Positions 33,420 through 42,380 of a DNA stretch of 64,000 nt are shown one piece after another. This DNA is from JBBCJT01 sp037190665. Its GTDB lineage: Bacteria; Pseudomonadota; Alphaproteobacteria; Acetobacterales; Acetobacteraceae. A program made the translations under genes and the position numbers. Every line of letters starts with the position of its first letter. Position 1 is the stretch's first letter. The stretch is taken from NCBI GenBank assembly GCA_037190665.1, contig JBBCJT010000031.1, positions 19,424 to 83,423 on the forward strand, read 5' to 3'. Below the pieces are notes generated by a model that did not search any database, was not told the origin of the DNA, and saw nothing but the letters and a program-made list of their open reading frames with translations.

Positions 33420-35174
33420 CTACTGGGCTGCCCGCCGGTCCTCGAGACGACCGACGCTGCCTGTTCCGCCAACCGCTGCCGGCCGCGGGCCGGAGAGGCG
33501 GCGCATCACCTCCGCGCGCGGTCCGAACAGCTCCGCCACGCCGTCGCGGAGCAGCAGCACCTTGTCCACGCCCTGCACCAGCGACGGCCGGTGCGAGACC
33601 ACCACTACGGTGGTGCCGCGGTCCTTCATGGAGCGCAGCGTCTCCACCAGCAGGGCTTCGGAATCACCATCGAGATTGCTGTTCGGCTCGTCGAGGACAA
33701 GGAAGCGCGGATTGCCGAACAACGCGCGCGCCAGCCCGATCATCTGCCGCTGTCCGCCGGACAGATGCGTGCCGCCTTCGCCGATCTCCGTCTCGTAGCC
33801 TTTCGGCAGGCGCAGGATCAGCTCATGGCATCCGGCCAGCCGGGCGGCGGCGTAGACGTCGTCGGGCGTGGCATCCAGCAACCGGGCGATGTTGTCGAAC
33901 ACCGTGCCGTCGAACAGCTCCACGTCCTGCGGCAGGTAGCCGATGTAGCGGCCGAAATCCTCGCGCTGCCACTGGAAGACGTTGGCGCCGTCGAGCCGCA
34001 CCGTGCCGGCCATCGGCTCGTAGGTGCCGCAGAGCAGGCGGATCAGCGTGGTCTTGCCGGCGGCGGACGGGCCGATGATGGCGAGGCTCTCGCCGGGCTC
34101 CAGCGCGAAGCTCGCGCCCTTGATCACCGGCACCGGCTGGCCCGGGAAGCCGTAGGAGACCCGCTCGACCGACAGCCTTCCCTCCGGCTCCGGCAGCGGG
34201 ATGCCCGTGGGGCGCAGGCGTGGCAGCGCCAGGAAACCCTTGAGCCGCCGGTAGGATGTGCGTGCGGCGACAAGCTGCTTCCACCCGCCGATGAGTTGCT
34301 CCACCGGCGCAAGCGCGCGGCCCATGATGATCGAGCCCGCGATCATCGCGCCCGAGGTCATCTCGTTGTTCAGCACCAGCAGCGCGCCGACGCCGAGGAT
34401 CGCGACCTGCACGCCGAGGCGGATGAACTTGGTCAGCGACAGCACCACGCCCGCGCGGTCCGCGGCGCGCTGCTGGTCGGGCAGGCCCTTCCACGTCGCT
34501 TCCTGCCAGCGGCGCAGTACAGCCGGCATCATGCCCATCGAATCGATGACCTCGGCGTTGCGCACCACGCTCTCGCTGCGGCGCTGCGCGAGCGAGGCGG
34601 CGGCGTTGGCCTTGCGCAGCAGGGCGGAGGTCGCGGCCTCGTTGATCAGCGTCAGCCCGAACAGCAGCGCAGCGCCGGCGATGGACACCCAGCCCAGCAG
34701 CGGATGCAGCAGGAAGATGAAGCCCAGATAGATCGGTACCCAGGGCACGTCGTAGACCGAGAGCATCGCGGGCGAGGAGACGAAGCCGCGGCAGACGGCG
34801 AGGTCGCGCAGCGCCTCCATCCGGTAGGGACGGCCGCGCAACTGACCCTCGATGCCGCGCATGAAGCTCTCGGGCGCCGCGCTCTGCTCGATCCATGCGG
34901 CGGCGCGCTGCATGATCTGGCCGCGCATCGCCTCCAGCAACGCCAGCAGGCCGAGCGCGCCGAAGGTGATCAGCGTCAGGTACAGCAGCGTGTCGGTGTT
35001 CCGCGTCGCCAGCACGCGGTCGTAGACCTGCATCATGTAGATGCTGGTGGTGAGCTGCAGCAGGTTCACCACCATGCTGAACAGCCCCACCGTGGCGAAC
35101 TGCGAGCGGCAGGCCGCGACCGCGCGGGTCAGCACGCTGTCCGCCGGGGCATGCGCGGCGAGCGTGCCGCTCAC
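33420..35174 (-). CDS. Type I secretion ABC transporter, permease/ATPase fusion (PrsD/PrtD family)
   Basis: The 584-residue exporter combines a six-helix membrane domain (residues about 20-320) with an ATPase. IIGPSAAGKTTLIRLLCG is Walker A, HLSGGQRQMIGLARALF the ABC signature, FLVLDEPNSNLDGD Walker B, and VVVVSHRPS the H-loop. The E-P-N-S-N-L-D form is characteristic of the PrtD/PrsD type I secretion group, which exports RTX or glycanase-type proteins. The GTG start overlaps the TGA of the small upstream gene (GTGA). No RTX substrate gene is in the window. Its position among exopolysaccharide genes resembles rhizobial PrsDE, which export EPS-cleaving glycanases. Confidence 0.93.
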   Translation of the reverse strand: MSGTLAAHAPADSVLTRAVAACRSQFATVGLFSMVVNLLQLTTSIYMMQVYDRVLATRNTDTLLYLTLITFGALGLLALLEAMRGQIMQRAAAWIEQSAAPESFMRGIEGQLRGRPYRMEALRDLAVCRGFVSSPAMLSVYDVPWVPIYLGFIFLLHPLLGWVSIAGAALLFGLTLINEAATSALLRKANAAASLAQRRSESVVRNAEVIDSMGMMPAVLRRWQEATWKGLPDQQRAADRAGVVLSLTKFIRLGVQVAILGVGALLVLNNEMTSGAMIAGSIIMGRALAPVEQLIGGWKQLVAARTSYRRLKGFLALPRLRPTGIPLPEPEGRLSVERVSYGFPGQPVPVIKGASFALEPGESLAIIGPSAAGKTTLIRLLCGTYEPMAGTVRLDGANVFQWQREDFGRYIGYLPQDVELFDGTVFDNIARLLDATPDDVYAAARLAGCHELILRLPKGYETEIGEGGTHLSGGQRQMIGLARALFGNPRFLVLDEPNSNLDGDSEALLVETLRSMKDRGTTVVVVSHRPSLVQGVDKVLLLRDGVAELFGPRAEVMRRLSGPRPAAVGGTGSVGRLEDRRAAQ

Positions 35175-35590
35175 AGGCCGGTCCGGGAAAGCATCGTACG
35201 CGCGATGGCGATGGCTTCCGCGCCGTGGCCCGAGAGGGCCAGTCCGGCGGCTCCGACGATCAGCAACGCCAGCACATTGGCGAGCACGAGCTTCGCGAGC
35301 CCGGGCGGGCGGCGTATGCGGGCGGCATGTTCGGAGAGGGCCTCGTTGCGGATTTCCACGACGCGGTTGTGCAGGTAACGGTATGCGGCGTCGTGGAACA
35401 TTGCCGTTGCCTGTACGCGACAGGTCTGTGGCGTCTGCCCGGTGTCCCCGGCGTCATGCGCGCGCGCATGCAGGGCGAAGCCGAGCAGGTCTACCAGCTC
35501 GTCCTCGTGGCGTCCGGTCAGGTGGTCGGCGAGCCGGGGGGCGGCCTCGTCGGTTTCGGCCGGCCGGCCATGCAGGGTTGCGGCGCTCAT
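35171..35590 (-). CDS. Unknown small membrane-anchored protein, first gene of the secretion operon
   Basis: I do not recognise this 139-residue protein. The first ~90 residues are polar and Ala/His-rich (LADHLTGRHEDELVDLLGFALHARAHDAGDT) with a likely helical part (FHDAAYRYLHNRVVEIRNEALSEHAARI). A single transmembrane helix follows at about 99-121 (LAKLVLANVLALLIVGAAGLAL). ATG 35590 is the sensible start; the frame is open further but that part overlaps the divergent gene's promoter. Its TGA overlaps the GTG of the ABC exporter, so it must be co-translated with it. It could be an accessory subunit or regulator of the exporter. Confidence 0.6.
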   Translation of the reverse strand: MSAATLHGRPAETDEAAPRLADHLTGRHEDELVDLLGFALHARAHDAGDTGQTPQTCRVQATAMFHDAAYRYLHNRVVEIRNEALSEHAARIRRPPGLAKLVLANVLALLIVGAAGLALSGHGAEAIAIARTMLSRTGL

Positions 35591-35748
35591 GTGGCTCGGC
35601 TTGATAGTCTCTGGGGGAAGCGTTGGGGGTGCGGCGCGCATAACAGAAACTGGGCCGCACGGCGAGCCATGCCTGTTCCGGGGGCCCGCGCGGGCGGTAT
35701 GAGATTGGTCACGCGGCTCGGGGGCGATGTGCCAGATTGCGACGGAGG

Positions 35749-37065
35749 ATGATGAAAGTCGCCGAACATGCGGTTTCCCGGCGGGGACGGATGCGGATAG
35801 GACCGGTGCGGACAGCGGCAGTCTGCGCCGCGATGGTTGCCGCATTCCCAATCGCGCCCGCCCTGGCGCAGGAGGGCGGAGTCGGATCGGGTTTCCTTCA
35901 GGACCGCCGGGGGGAGACCGTGCTCCGCCGCGCGCGGCCGGATTTCGACCCGCAGGGGGTCCGCGTCGGCGCGTTCACCGTCCGCGCCGGGCTGGCCGAG
36001 GATTTCGGCTACAACGACAACGTCACCAGCGCCCACTCCTCGCCCAAGAGCAGCGCGACGCTGGTTTCCCGCGGAACGGCCTCGGTCACGCCGACCTGGC
36101 AGCGGCATTCGCTGCTGCTGGATGCCGATGTGCAGGACTACCGCTACTTCAGCGTCTCCAGCCAGGACTACACGAACTGGGGCGCGGGCGTGTCCGGCCG
36201 CTACGAGATCGAACGCGCCTGGCGGGTGTTCGGCGGCTATCGGCATAACGTGATCCACGAGTTGCAGGACGATCCGAACGCCGAGGGCGCGGACGTACCC
36301 ATCAAATATACGCGCGACATGTTTCGGCTCGGCACCCGTTACGGTTTCAACCGTGTCTACGTGCAGCCCTTCGGCGCGTTGATGTCGTACCGCTACGACG
36401 ATGCGGAATTTTCCCGCCAGCCGGTCTCGCAGGCCTATCGCGACCGGGACGTGTGGTTCGGCCGCTTCGAGGTCGGCTACGAGTTCTCGCCGCTGCGCAC
36501 CGCCTTCGTCGCCACCAACATCTATCGCGCGAACTACGTGAACACGCCCGCGCCGGGCGTGCCCAAGTTCGACAACGTGACCTACGAGCTGGTGGCGGGG
36601 ATCGACTATGATTCCGACGGCATCTGGAACTACCGCGTCAGTGCGGGCGTGCGGCGGCGCGACTACGATTCCGCGGAACGCTCCTCCGTGACCGGGCTGG
36701 CGCTGGATGCGCTCGCGGTATGGCGCGCCACGCCGATGACGACCGTGACGGGCACCGCCTCGACCTCCATCGAGGAAGGCTCGACCACCAGCGAGGGGTA
36801 TCGCGACAACATCGCCATGCTGCAGGTGGATCACGAATACCTGCGCAACGTGCTCCTGCAGGCGCGCGGCCGCGTGCGCCACATCGACTATCTGGAGCAG
36901 GACCGGGATTCGGTGACGCTGACCGGCGGCATCGGCGTCAACTATCTGGTGAACCGCACCCTGCGGCTGGGCGCATCCTATGAATACACCCAGCGCTTCT
37001 CCGACCGCACCGGCGACCAGTTCGACCGCAACATCGTTCTGCTGCGGCTGAGCCTGGGTCTGTGA
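35749..37065 (+). CDS. Outer-membrane beta-barrel protein of exopolysaccharide systems (BBP2_2-like)
   Basis: The ~438-residue protein has a signal peptide (VRTAAVCAAMVAAFPIAPALA-QEGG) and then many alternating aromatic/polar strands such as FTVRAGLAEDFGYNDNVTSA, HSLLLDADVQDYRYFSVSSQDY and LRLGASYEYTQRFSDRTGDQFDRNIVLLRLSLGL. This is the layout of the BBP2_2/'outer membrane beta-barrel' family (PF10082-like), common in EPS clusters of alphaproteobacteria. It probably helps export or anchor the polymer. The start is uncertain: ATG 35749 or 35752 lie right after GGAGG, ATG 35791 gives a more usual signal peptide. Its TGA overlaps the next gene's GTG. Confidence 0.8.
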   Translation: MMKVAEHAVSRRGRMRIGPVRTAAVCAAMVAAFPIAPALAQEGGVGSGFLQDRRGETVLRRARPDFDPQGVRVGAFTVRAGLAEDFGYNDNVTSAHSSPKSSATLVSRGTASVTPTWQRHSLLLDADVQDYRYFSVSSQDYTNWGAGVSGRYEIERAWRVFGGYRHNVIHELQDDPNAEGADVPIKYTRDMFRLGTRYGFNRVYVQPFGALMSYRYDDAEFSRQPVSQAYRDRDVWFGRFEVGYEFSPLRTAFVATNIYRANYVNTPAPGVPKFDNVTYELVAGIDYDSDGIWNYRVSAGVRRRDYDSAERSSVTGLALDALAVWRATPMTTVTGTASTSIEEGSTTSEGYRDNIAMLQVDHEYLRNVLLQARGRVRHIDYLEQDRDSVTLTGGIGVNYLVNRTLRLGASYEYTQRFSDRTGDQFDRNIVLLRLSLGL

Positions 37066-37838
37066 CAGCGGCGGCGCCGCGCATGGTCCGGCTTCTCGGC
37101 CTGGATTTCGCGGATCTGGATGCGGCGCAGGCGGCCGCGCTGATCGCCGCGCGCCCGCCGGATGCCCCGTTCGCGACGGTGATCACGCCCAATGCCGACC
37201 ATCTCGTGCGGCTCGCCCGCCAGCCCGACCTTGCGCCGCTGTACCGCGATGCCTGGCTTCGCCTGCTCGACAGCCGCGTGGTCGCGAGGCTCGCGCGCAC
37301 GATGGGGCTGGCGGCGCCGAAGGTCGCGACCGGATCGGACCTGACGGCGGAGCTTGTCGCCTGCCATCTGCCGGCCGGCGAACGGATCACCGTGATCGGC
37401 CTCGCGCCGCAGCACCTGCCGGCGTTGCAGGCGCGTCTGCCGGGCGTGGAGATCACGCATTTCGACCCGCCGCGCGGAATGGACACGAACCCGGCCGCCT
37501 TCGCCGAGGCAGTGGAGTTCGCCCGCGCCCATCCTGCCCGCTACACCATGCTCGCCGTGGGCAGCCCGCGGCAGGAACGGCTGGGGGCCGCGATCGCGGC
37601 TTCGGGCGCGACAGGGGTCGGCCTGTGCATCGGCGCGTCGCTGGAATTCGTCACCGGGGCAGTGGCGCGCGCACCTGTCTGGATGCAGCGCGGTGGCATC
37701 GAATGGCTGCACCGTCTCGCACAGGACCCGCGCCGGCTGGCGCGCCGTTATCTCCGCGATGATCCGGCGATCGTGGCGATGCTGCTGCGGGAGCGGTTCA
37801 ACGCTTCCCGGGCAGCGCCGCCAGCACCTCCGTCCTGA
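37062..37838 (+). CDS. WecG/TagA/CpsF-family glycosyltransferase
   Basis: This 258-residue enzyme belongs to GT26. It transfers a sugar (in relatives ManNAcA or ManNAc) to undecaprenyl-PP-linked GlcNAc-type acceptors. FATVITPNADHLVRLAR is the N-terminal active-site segment with conserved N-A-D-H. YTMLAVGSPRQERLGAAIAASG and VGLCIGASLEFVTGAVARAPVWMQRGGIEWLHRLAQDPRRLARRYL are the signature C-terminal motifs. GTG 37062 overlaps the TGA of the beta-barrel gene, so the pair are co-translated. Its last 41 bases overlap the 3' end of a convergent GT2 gene. It likely adds the second sugar after the WcaJ-type enzyme. Confidence 0.9.
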   Translation: MTAAAPRMVRLLGLDFADLDAAQAAALIAARPPDAPFATVITPNADHLVRLARQPDLAPLYRDAWLRLLDSRVVARLARTMGLAAPKVATGSDLTAELVACHLPAGERITVIGLAPQHLPALQARLPGVEITHFDPPRGMDTNPAAFAEAVEFARAHPARYTMLAVGSPRQERLGAAIAASGATGVGLCIGASLEFVTGAVARAPVWMQRGGIEWLHRLAQDPRRLARRYLRDDPAIVAMLLRERFNASRAAPPAPPS

Positions 37839-38796
37839 CCCGGCGCAGCGTGCTGCCGCGATGGGCGGCATCGTTGGCGGCGATGTAGTCGCGCGCGGCC
37901 TGCGGCATGGTGATGGGCTCGGCGCCGCGCGAGAGGCGGATCGCCGCAGGCAGCGCCCGCAGCGTCTGCCCGGCCACGCCGTTGCGCAGCCCCTTCAGCA
38001 GGTAGCCGAGATAGCGCGGCGCGAGCGCGGCCCAGGAGGCGCCGGCCTTGCGGCCGATGTAGAGCCGGTTGCGCACGAAGTAGAACCAGCGCGTGCCGGA
38101 CCACGCGAAGCGGTGCTGGCCGCTGACCTTGTGCCGCACGGCGATGTCGCCGCGGTAGCGGACATGCCAGCCGCGGGCGATGGCGCGCAGGCAGAAATCG
38201 TACTCCTCCCAGCAGAAGAACAGCGCGTCGTCGTAGCCGCCGGCATCGTCCCACGCGGCGCGGCGGATGGCATGGCCGGCGCCGACGACGGTGACGGCAT
38301 CGAAGGACCCGCGCGCGCGGGACAGCAGGGAGGCCGGATAGCCCCAGGAGGAAAGGTCCTCCTCCCCGGTCGCGAACACCACGATGCGGAAGCCGATCGC
38401 GGCCAGCGCGGGGTCGGCGTCGATCGCGGCGACGGCGCGGGCGAGCGTCTGCGTGTCCGCGAACTCGGCATCGTTGTCGAGCGCGACGACGACGCGCCCG
38501 TTGCCGAGCGAGGTCGCGCGATTGCGGCCGCCGGCCACGCCCCAGTTGCGGTCGAGACTGACGAGCACGGCATCGTCGCGCCCCTCGATCTCGGCCGCGA
38601 GGCGGGCGAGGTTCTCGGGTGTCGAGCCCTGATCGGCGACGATCACGCGCCGCGCGAGGCCGGTCTGCGCCAGCGCCGAGCGGATCGCCGCGACGGTTTC
38701 CTCCGCGCGATCCATCGCGAGGATGATCACGTCCGCATCCGGCGGCGTTTCGGGCTTCTCCGCCCGCCCCGCCACCACGCGCCAGGCGGGGTTCAC
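37798..38796 (-). CDS. Glycosyltransferase family 2
   Basis: The 332-residue protein shows ADVIILAMDRAEETVAAIRSALAQ, RRVIVADQGSTPENLARLAAEI and GRVVVALDNDAEF (the DND metal site). FFCWEEYDFCLRAIARGW is the catalytic-base region typical of rhamnosyl-type GT2 enzymes. The C-terminal 100 residues (FYFVRNRLYIGRKAGASWAAL) suggest membrane association. GTG 38796 overlaps the TGA of the upstream GT2 gene (GTGA). Its 3' end overlaps the WecG-type gene on the other strand by 41 bases. It belongs to the WcaJ-GT2-GT2 transcription unit. Confidence 0.85.
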   Translation of the reverse strand: MNPAWRVVAGRAEKPETPPDADVIILAMDRAEETVAAIRSALAQTGLARRVIVADQGSTPENLARLAAEIEGRDDAVLVSLDRNWGVAGGRNRATSLGNGRVVVALDNDAEFADTQTLARAVAAIDADPALAAIGFRIVVFATGEEDLSSWGYPASLLSRARGSFDAVTVVGAGHAIRRAAWDDAGGYDDALFFCWEEYDFCLRAIARGWHVRYRGDIAVRHKVSGQHRFAWSGTRWFYFVRNRLYIGRKAGASWAALAPRYLGYLLKGLRNGVAGQTLRALPAAIRLSRGAEPITMPQAARDYIAANDAAHRGSTLRRVRTEVLAALPGKR

Positions 38797-39767
38797 CTGG
38801 ACCCGATCGCCGGCACGGCGAGGTAGGCGATGCGCTTGAACTCCTTCCGTCCGCGCGAGACGGAATCGAGGATCAGCCCGCAGGCGAAGGACAGGAAGGA
38901 CAGCAGCACGATGCCGGTGGAGAGCACCGCCGTGGGGATGCGCGGGACCAGCCCGGTGCGCATGAAGTCGATCACCACCGGGATCGCGATCAGCACGCCG
39001 AGGGTCATCAGCACTGCGCCCGCGATGGAGAAGAACTGCAGCGGCCGTTCCTCCTTCACCAGGATCACGATGGTGCGCAGGATGCGCAGCCCGTCGCTGT
39101 AGGTGCGCAGCTTGGAAGCCGATCCGGCAGGACGGTCCTTGTAGGCGGTCTTCACCTCGCCCACCGGCATCTTCAGCTCCAGCGCGTGCACGGTGAACTC
39201 CGTCTCCGTCTCGAACCCGGCCGAGAGCGCGGGGAAGGACTTCACGAAGCGGCGGGAGAAGGCGCGGTAGCCCGACAGCATGTCGGAGATGCGGTTGCCG
39301 AAGATCCAGGCGACGATGCCCGTCAGCATCGCATTGCCGAAGCGGTGGCCGCGGCGGTAGGCGGCCTCGATCTCCGTCACCCGCGCGCCGTTCACCATGT
39401 CGAGCTGGTTGTCCACCAGCAGCCGCACCATCTCCGGCGCGCTCGTGGCATCGTAGGTGTCGTCGCCGTCCACCAGCACGTACACGTCGGCCTCGATGTC
39501 GGCGAACATGCGCCGCACGACGTTGCCCTTGCCCTGCAGCGTCTCGGTGCGCACCACCGCACCGGCCGCGCGCGCGGCGGCGGCAGTGCCGTCCTTCGAG
39601 TTGTTGTCGTAGACGTAGATGGTCGCACCGGGCAGGGCGTCGCGGAAGGCGGCGATCACGCGCGGGATCGCCACCTCCTCGTTGTAGCAGGGCACGAGCA
39701 CGGCGATGCGCGGCGGCACAGCCGGTTCGGCCGCGACGCTGCGCAGCGGGGTGAGGAGCTGTTCCAT
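38793..39767 (-). CDS. Glycosyltransferase family 2 with two C-terminal membrane helices
   Basis: This 324-residue enzyme has IAVLVPCYNEEVAIPRVIAAF, ATIYVYDNNSKDGTAAAARAAG and ADVYVLVDGDDTYDATSAP, the GT2 nucleotide-sugar and DxD motifs. MLSGYRAFSRRFVKSFPALSAGFETETEFTVHAL is typical of polyprenyl-phosphate hexosyltransferases, and two transmembrane helices follow (FFSIAGAVLMTLGVLIAIPVVI and TGIVLLSFLSFACGLIL). It is related in design to the GT2 at 12678 but not a close copy. ATG 39767 begins 12 bases after the WcaJ-type gene's stop. It may charge undecaprenyl phosphate with a sugar for later transfer, perhaps with the GtrA protein nearby. Confidence 0.87.
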   Translation of the reverse strand: MEQLLTPLRSVAAEPAVPPRIAVLVPCYNEEVAIPRVIAAFRDALPGATIYVYDNNSKDGTAAAARAAGAVVRTETLQGKGNVVRRMFADIEADVYVLVDGDDTYDATSAPEMVRLLVDNQLDMVNGARVTEIEAAYRRGHRFGNAMLTGIVAWIFGNRISDMLSGYRAFSRRFVKSFPALSAGFETETEFTVHALELKMPVGEVKTAYKDRPAGSASKLRTYSDGLRILRTIVILVKEERPLQFFSIAGAVLMTLGVLIAIPVVIDFMRTGLVPRIPTAVLSTGIVLLSFLSFACGLILDSVSRGRKEFKRIAYLAVPAIGSR

Positions 39768-39778
39768 CGCGGCTGGCC

Positions 39779-41281
39779 TCACCACGCGTTCTTCATGCCC
39801 AGCACGCTGGACGCGGTACGCGCGATGATCACGAGGTCGAGCCAGAGCGACCACCGCTCGATGTATTCCAGGTCGCTGTCCACGCGCTTGATGAGCTTGT
39901 CCTCGGTCTCGGTCTCGCCGCGATAGCCGCGCACCTGGGCGAGGCCGGTGATGCCGGGCTTCACGCGGTGCCGTGCGGCGTAACGGGCGACCACGTCCTC
40001 GAACGGCCGCCCGGCGGCGCGCGTGCCGGGCGCGTGCGGGCGCGGGCCGACCACGGACATGTCGCCGCGCAGCACGTTCAGGATCTGCGGCAGTTCATCG
40101 AGCGACAGCCGCCGCAGGATCGCGCCGACGCGGGTGACGCGCGGGTCGTCGCGCATCGCCTGCCGGCGGATCACGTGTTCCGACCGCTCGTGATACATGG
40201 AGCGGAACTTCAGCATCTCGAAGCCGCGGTTGTTGAAGCCGACGCGGCGCTGGCGGAACAGCACCGGCCCCGGACTGTCGAGCTTCACCGCGATCGCGAT
40301 CCCCGCCAGCACCGGGGAGAGCAGCACCAGCGCGATGGAGGCGAGCACGAGGTCCTCGGCGCGCTTGAACACGTGCGCCCAGCCGGAGATCAGCCGGTCC
40401 ATCAGGTGCACCAGCGGCACGCCGTCGACATCGGTCACGGTGCGGCCGGGGAAGTGGTAGCTGATCAGGTCGGGCGCTAGGCGCACATGCACCGGATACT
40501 CGGAGAACTGGTGCAGCAGGCCGAGCATCCGCTCCTCCGCCGACCAAGGCAGGGCGACGATCACCTGATCCACCGCGCCTCGGCGGATCAGGTCGAACAC
40601 CTCGTCGATCGGGCCGAGGAAGGGCAGCGTTCCCATCGCCTCGCTGCCGGTGCGGGACACGTGGTCGTCCACGAAGCCGAGCAGGCGCAGCGACCGGTCA
40701 CCGCGGCGGCGGAGGAAATCCACCAGCCGCCCGCTGCTTGCACCCCCACCGATGACCACCGTGCGCGGCGCGAAGCGCTGCTGCACGTCGTTGAGCACGA
40801 CGGAGGCGAGCAGCGCGCGACCGCCGGTGAGCAGCGCTGCGGACAGCGCGGCCCAGGCCAGCAGCCAGCGCGTGCTGAGCAGCGCGGCGAGGCCCAGCAC
40901 GGCCTCGATCCCGACGACGATGGCGGTCGCGGTGGCCGCGTTCGCGATCACCGCGCGCACCTGCTGCGTGGCGGAGAAGAAACTGCGCGAAGTGTAGGCC
41001 CCGCCCGCTGCGCCGAGCGCCACCGCAAGCGCGGCGACGAGGCCGACGGTCTTCTCGTGCAGCCGCGTGGGCATCCCGTCCAACCCGACCAGCGCGCCGG
41101 CGAGCAGGGCCGCGGCGACGATCATGCAGACATCGAGCAGGATCGCGGCGGCGACCACGCTTGCCTGCGGGACCGGCGGCGCGGCGGCGATCCGCTGCGG
41201 GGTGGGTGCGATAGCGGTCTGCACCGGGGCGGCGCGCGTCTGCGCTTCCGCCTCAGCCGATCCGCCTGCGTGTTGCAACAT
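39779..41281 (-). CDS. Undecaprenyl-phosphate glucose/galactose phosphotransferase (WcaJ/GumD type)
   Basis: The 500-residue initiating enzyme of EPS synthesis transfers hexose-1-phosphate from UDP-sugar to undecaprenyl phosphate. Four predicted N-terminal helices (about 40-170) precede a CoA-binding-like domain (TVVIGGGASSGRLVDFLRRRG). The C-terminal bacterial sugar-transferase domain follows: KLDSPGPVLFRQRRVGFNNRGFEMLKFRSM, RRLSLDELPQILNVLRGDMSVVGPRPH and KPGITGLAQVRGYRGETET. These match the polyisoprenyl-phosphate hexose-1-P transferase family. ATG 41281 is used; further upstream the frame is open but unlike the family. It leads the GT2-GT2 unit. Confidence 0.92.
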   Translation of the reverse strand: MLQHAGGSAEAEAQTRAAPVQTAIAPTPQRIAAAPPVPQASVVAAAILLDVCMIVAAALLAGALVGLDGMPTRLHEKTVGLVAALAVALGAAGGAYTSRSFFSATQQVRAVIANAATATAIVVGIEAVLGLAALLSTRWLLAWAALSAALLTGGRALLASVVLNDVQQRFAPRTVVIGGGASSGRLVDFLRRRGDRSLRLLGFVDDHVSRTGSEAMGTLPFLGPIDEVFDLIRRGAVDQVIVALPWSAEERMLGLLHQFSEYPVHVRLAPDLISYHFPGRTVTDVDGVPLVHLMDRLISGWAHVFKRAEDLVLASIALVLLSPVLAGIAIAVKLDSPGPVLFRQRRVGFNNRGFEMLKFRSMYHERSEHVIRRQAMRDDPRVTRVGAILRRLSLDELPQILNVLRGDMSVVGPRPHAPGTRAAGRPFEDVVARYAARHRVKPGITGLAQVRGYRGETETEDKLIKRVDSDLEYIERWSLWLDLVIIARTASSVLGMKNAW

Positions 41282-41390
41282 GCGCTGAGCCCCGATGCTC
41301 AATGAACGCGCGCTGGATGCTCTCGGAGCGGCCTCCCGCCAGCGAACCGGCAGCGGTGCGACGGTTCGCGCGTCGCGAGAGCTGGGTCTT

Positions 41391-41846
41391 TCATTTGAAT
41401 ACGATGCTTCGTGAGAGGTGGAAGTTGAGCGCCATGCCGACCAGCGAGCCTGCTGCGACGGCCAGAACCGGGTGTCTCCAGGCAGTGTCCCATAGGCTAA
41501 CAAGCAACGCATACGTGCCGCGGTTCAACGCAAATCCCAGTGCGTTTGTGGAGAGAAATAACGCCCATTGGCGCAACGCGGCCGTGCGCGGCGCGGCGTG
41601 GAAGGTCCAGAGCCGATTGAAGGTCCACGTCGCGGTCGCGGCCACGAGATAGGCCGCGGCACCGCCCCAGTAGAGGCCGATGAGCGGGCGCGTTCCGTAG
41701 ACGACGGCGGTGTCCACCACGAAGCCCAGCGTGCCGACCACGCCGAAGCGGAGGAACTGCGCCGCCGTGGCGATCCGGTCCGCGGGAAGGTGGCGGCGGA
41801 CCGGGAGCGGCAGGCGCAACGACAGCCGCGCGAGGAAGGCCTCCAT
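41391..41846 (-). CDS. GtrA-family membrane protein
   Basis: The ~151-residue protein has four transmembrane helices with the GtrA family pattern: FLRFGVVGTLGFVVDTAVVYGT, AAAYLVAATATWTFNRLWTFHAA, LFLSTNALGFALNRGTYALL and VAAGSLVGMALNFHLSRSIVFK. GtrA proteins are thought to flip or handle undecaprenyl-phosphate-linked sugars, partnered with GtrB-type GT2 enzymes. The start at ATG 41846 (MEAFLARLS) gives the usual family length. ATG 41951 would add 35 polar residues. It is 109 bases upstream of the WcaJ-type gene on the same strand. Confidence 0.85.
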   Translation of the reverse strand: MEAFLARLSLRLPLPVRRHLPADRIATAAQFLRFGVVGTLGFVVDTAVVYGTRPLIGLYWGGAAAYLVAATATWTFNRLWTFHAAPRTAALRQWALFLSTNALGFALNRGTYALLVSLWDTAWRHPVLAVAAGSLVGMALNFHLSRSIVFK

Positions 41847-41984
41847 GCACAAGGCACCTACCGCGGCCCGCACCGCGTGGGCAACAGGACGGCTGCGGTC
41901 CGGATTTTCGCTGTTACGGCAGTCACTTAGCGGGTGTTTCGCCGTTGACATCGCCCCGCTTGCGGTCGATTGTGATCGGACCAC

Positions 41985-42380
41985 ACCGCTTCGGTGACGT
42001 GGCGCGAGGGGAGATCGGAACGGAACCGCCCATCGGAACCTCCTGAAACCTCAACGGCGTTGCGCTCGCGGCATCGGGCGCAGACGCACCGGGTCTCAGG
42101 ATGGCGGGCAGCAGGTCCGCCTCTCCGTTTCCATTGCAGGCTGTCGCATCCGATCGGAACGCAGGTCGCCTGTTCAGGCGCTGTGGCCGTTGCTGCGATC
42201 ACAGTTTGGTCAACGTGACTTCCAGTCGGGCGGAGGTGTGAACCGCGCGCCCGTGTTCGCCCGTGACGTGCAAGCCGCCATCCGGATGAGCGGCGGGCAA
42301 CGCGCCAGGCGGGACCGGCAACGCCCCCGGCCGCCGCGCGCCCGTTCGCCCGGGCACGTGGCGGCCGGCGCAGCGCCGGG
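41985..42380. other. Intergenic gap without a gene
   Basis: About 400-530 bases (depending on the GtrA start) lie between the GtrA gene and the 3' end of the CtrA-like gene. No open frame here shows a recognisable protein, and no tRNA-like or strong terminator structure was seen. TTGACA at 41945-41950 on the + strand lacks a good -10 partner. It must hold the GtrA promoter and the CtrA-like transcript end. Confidence 0.45.

Noticed and set aside
32064..35378. Plus-strand open frame of about 1100 codons opposite the type I secretion genes
   Set aside because: The opposite strand carries full ABC and HlyD motifs. The long frame is a GC-driven mirror with no recognisable fold.
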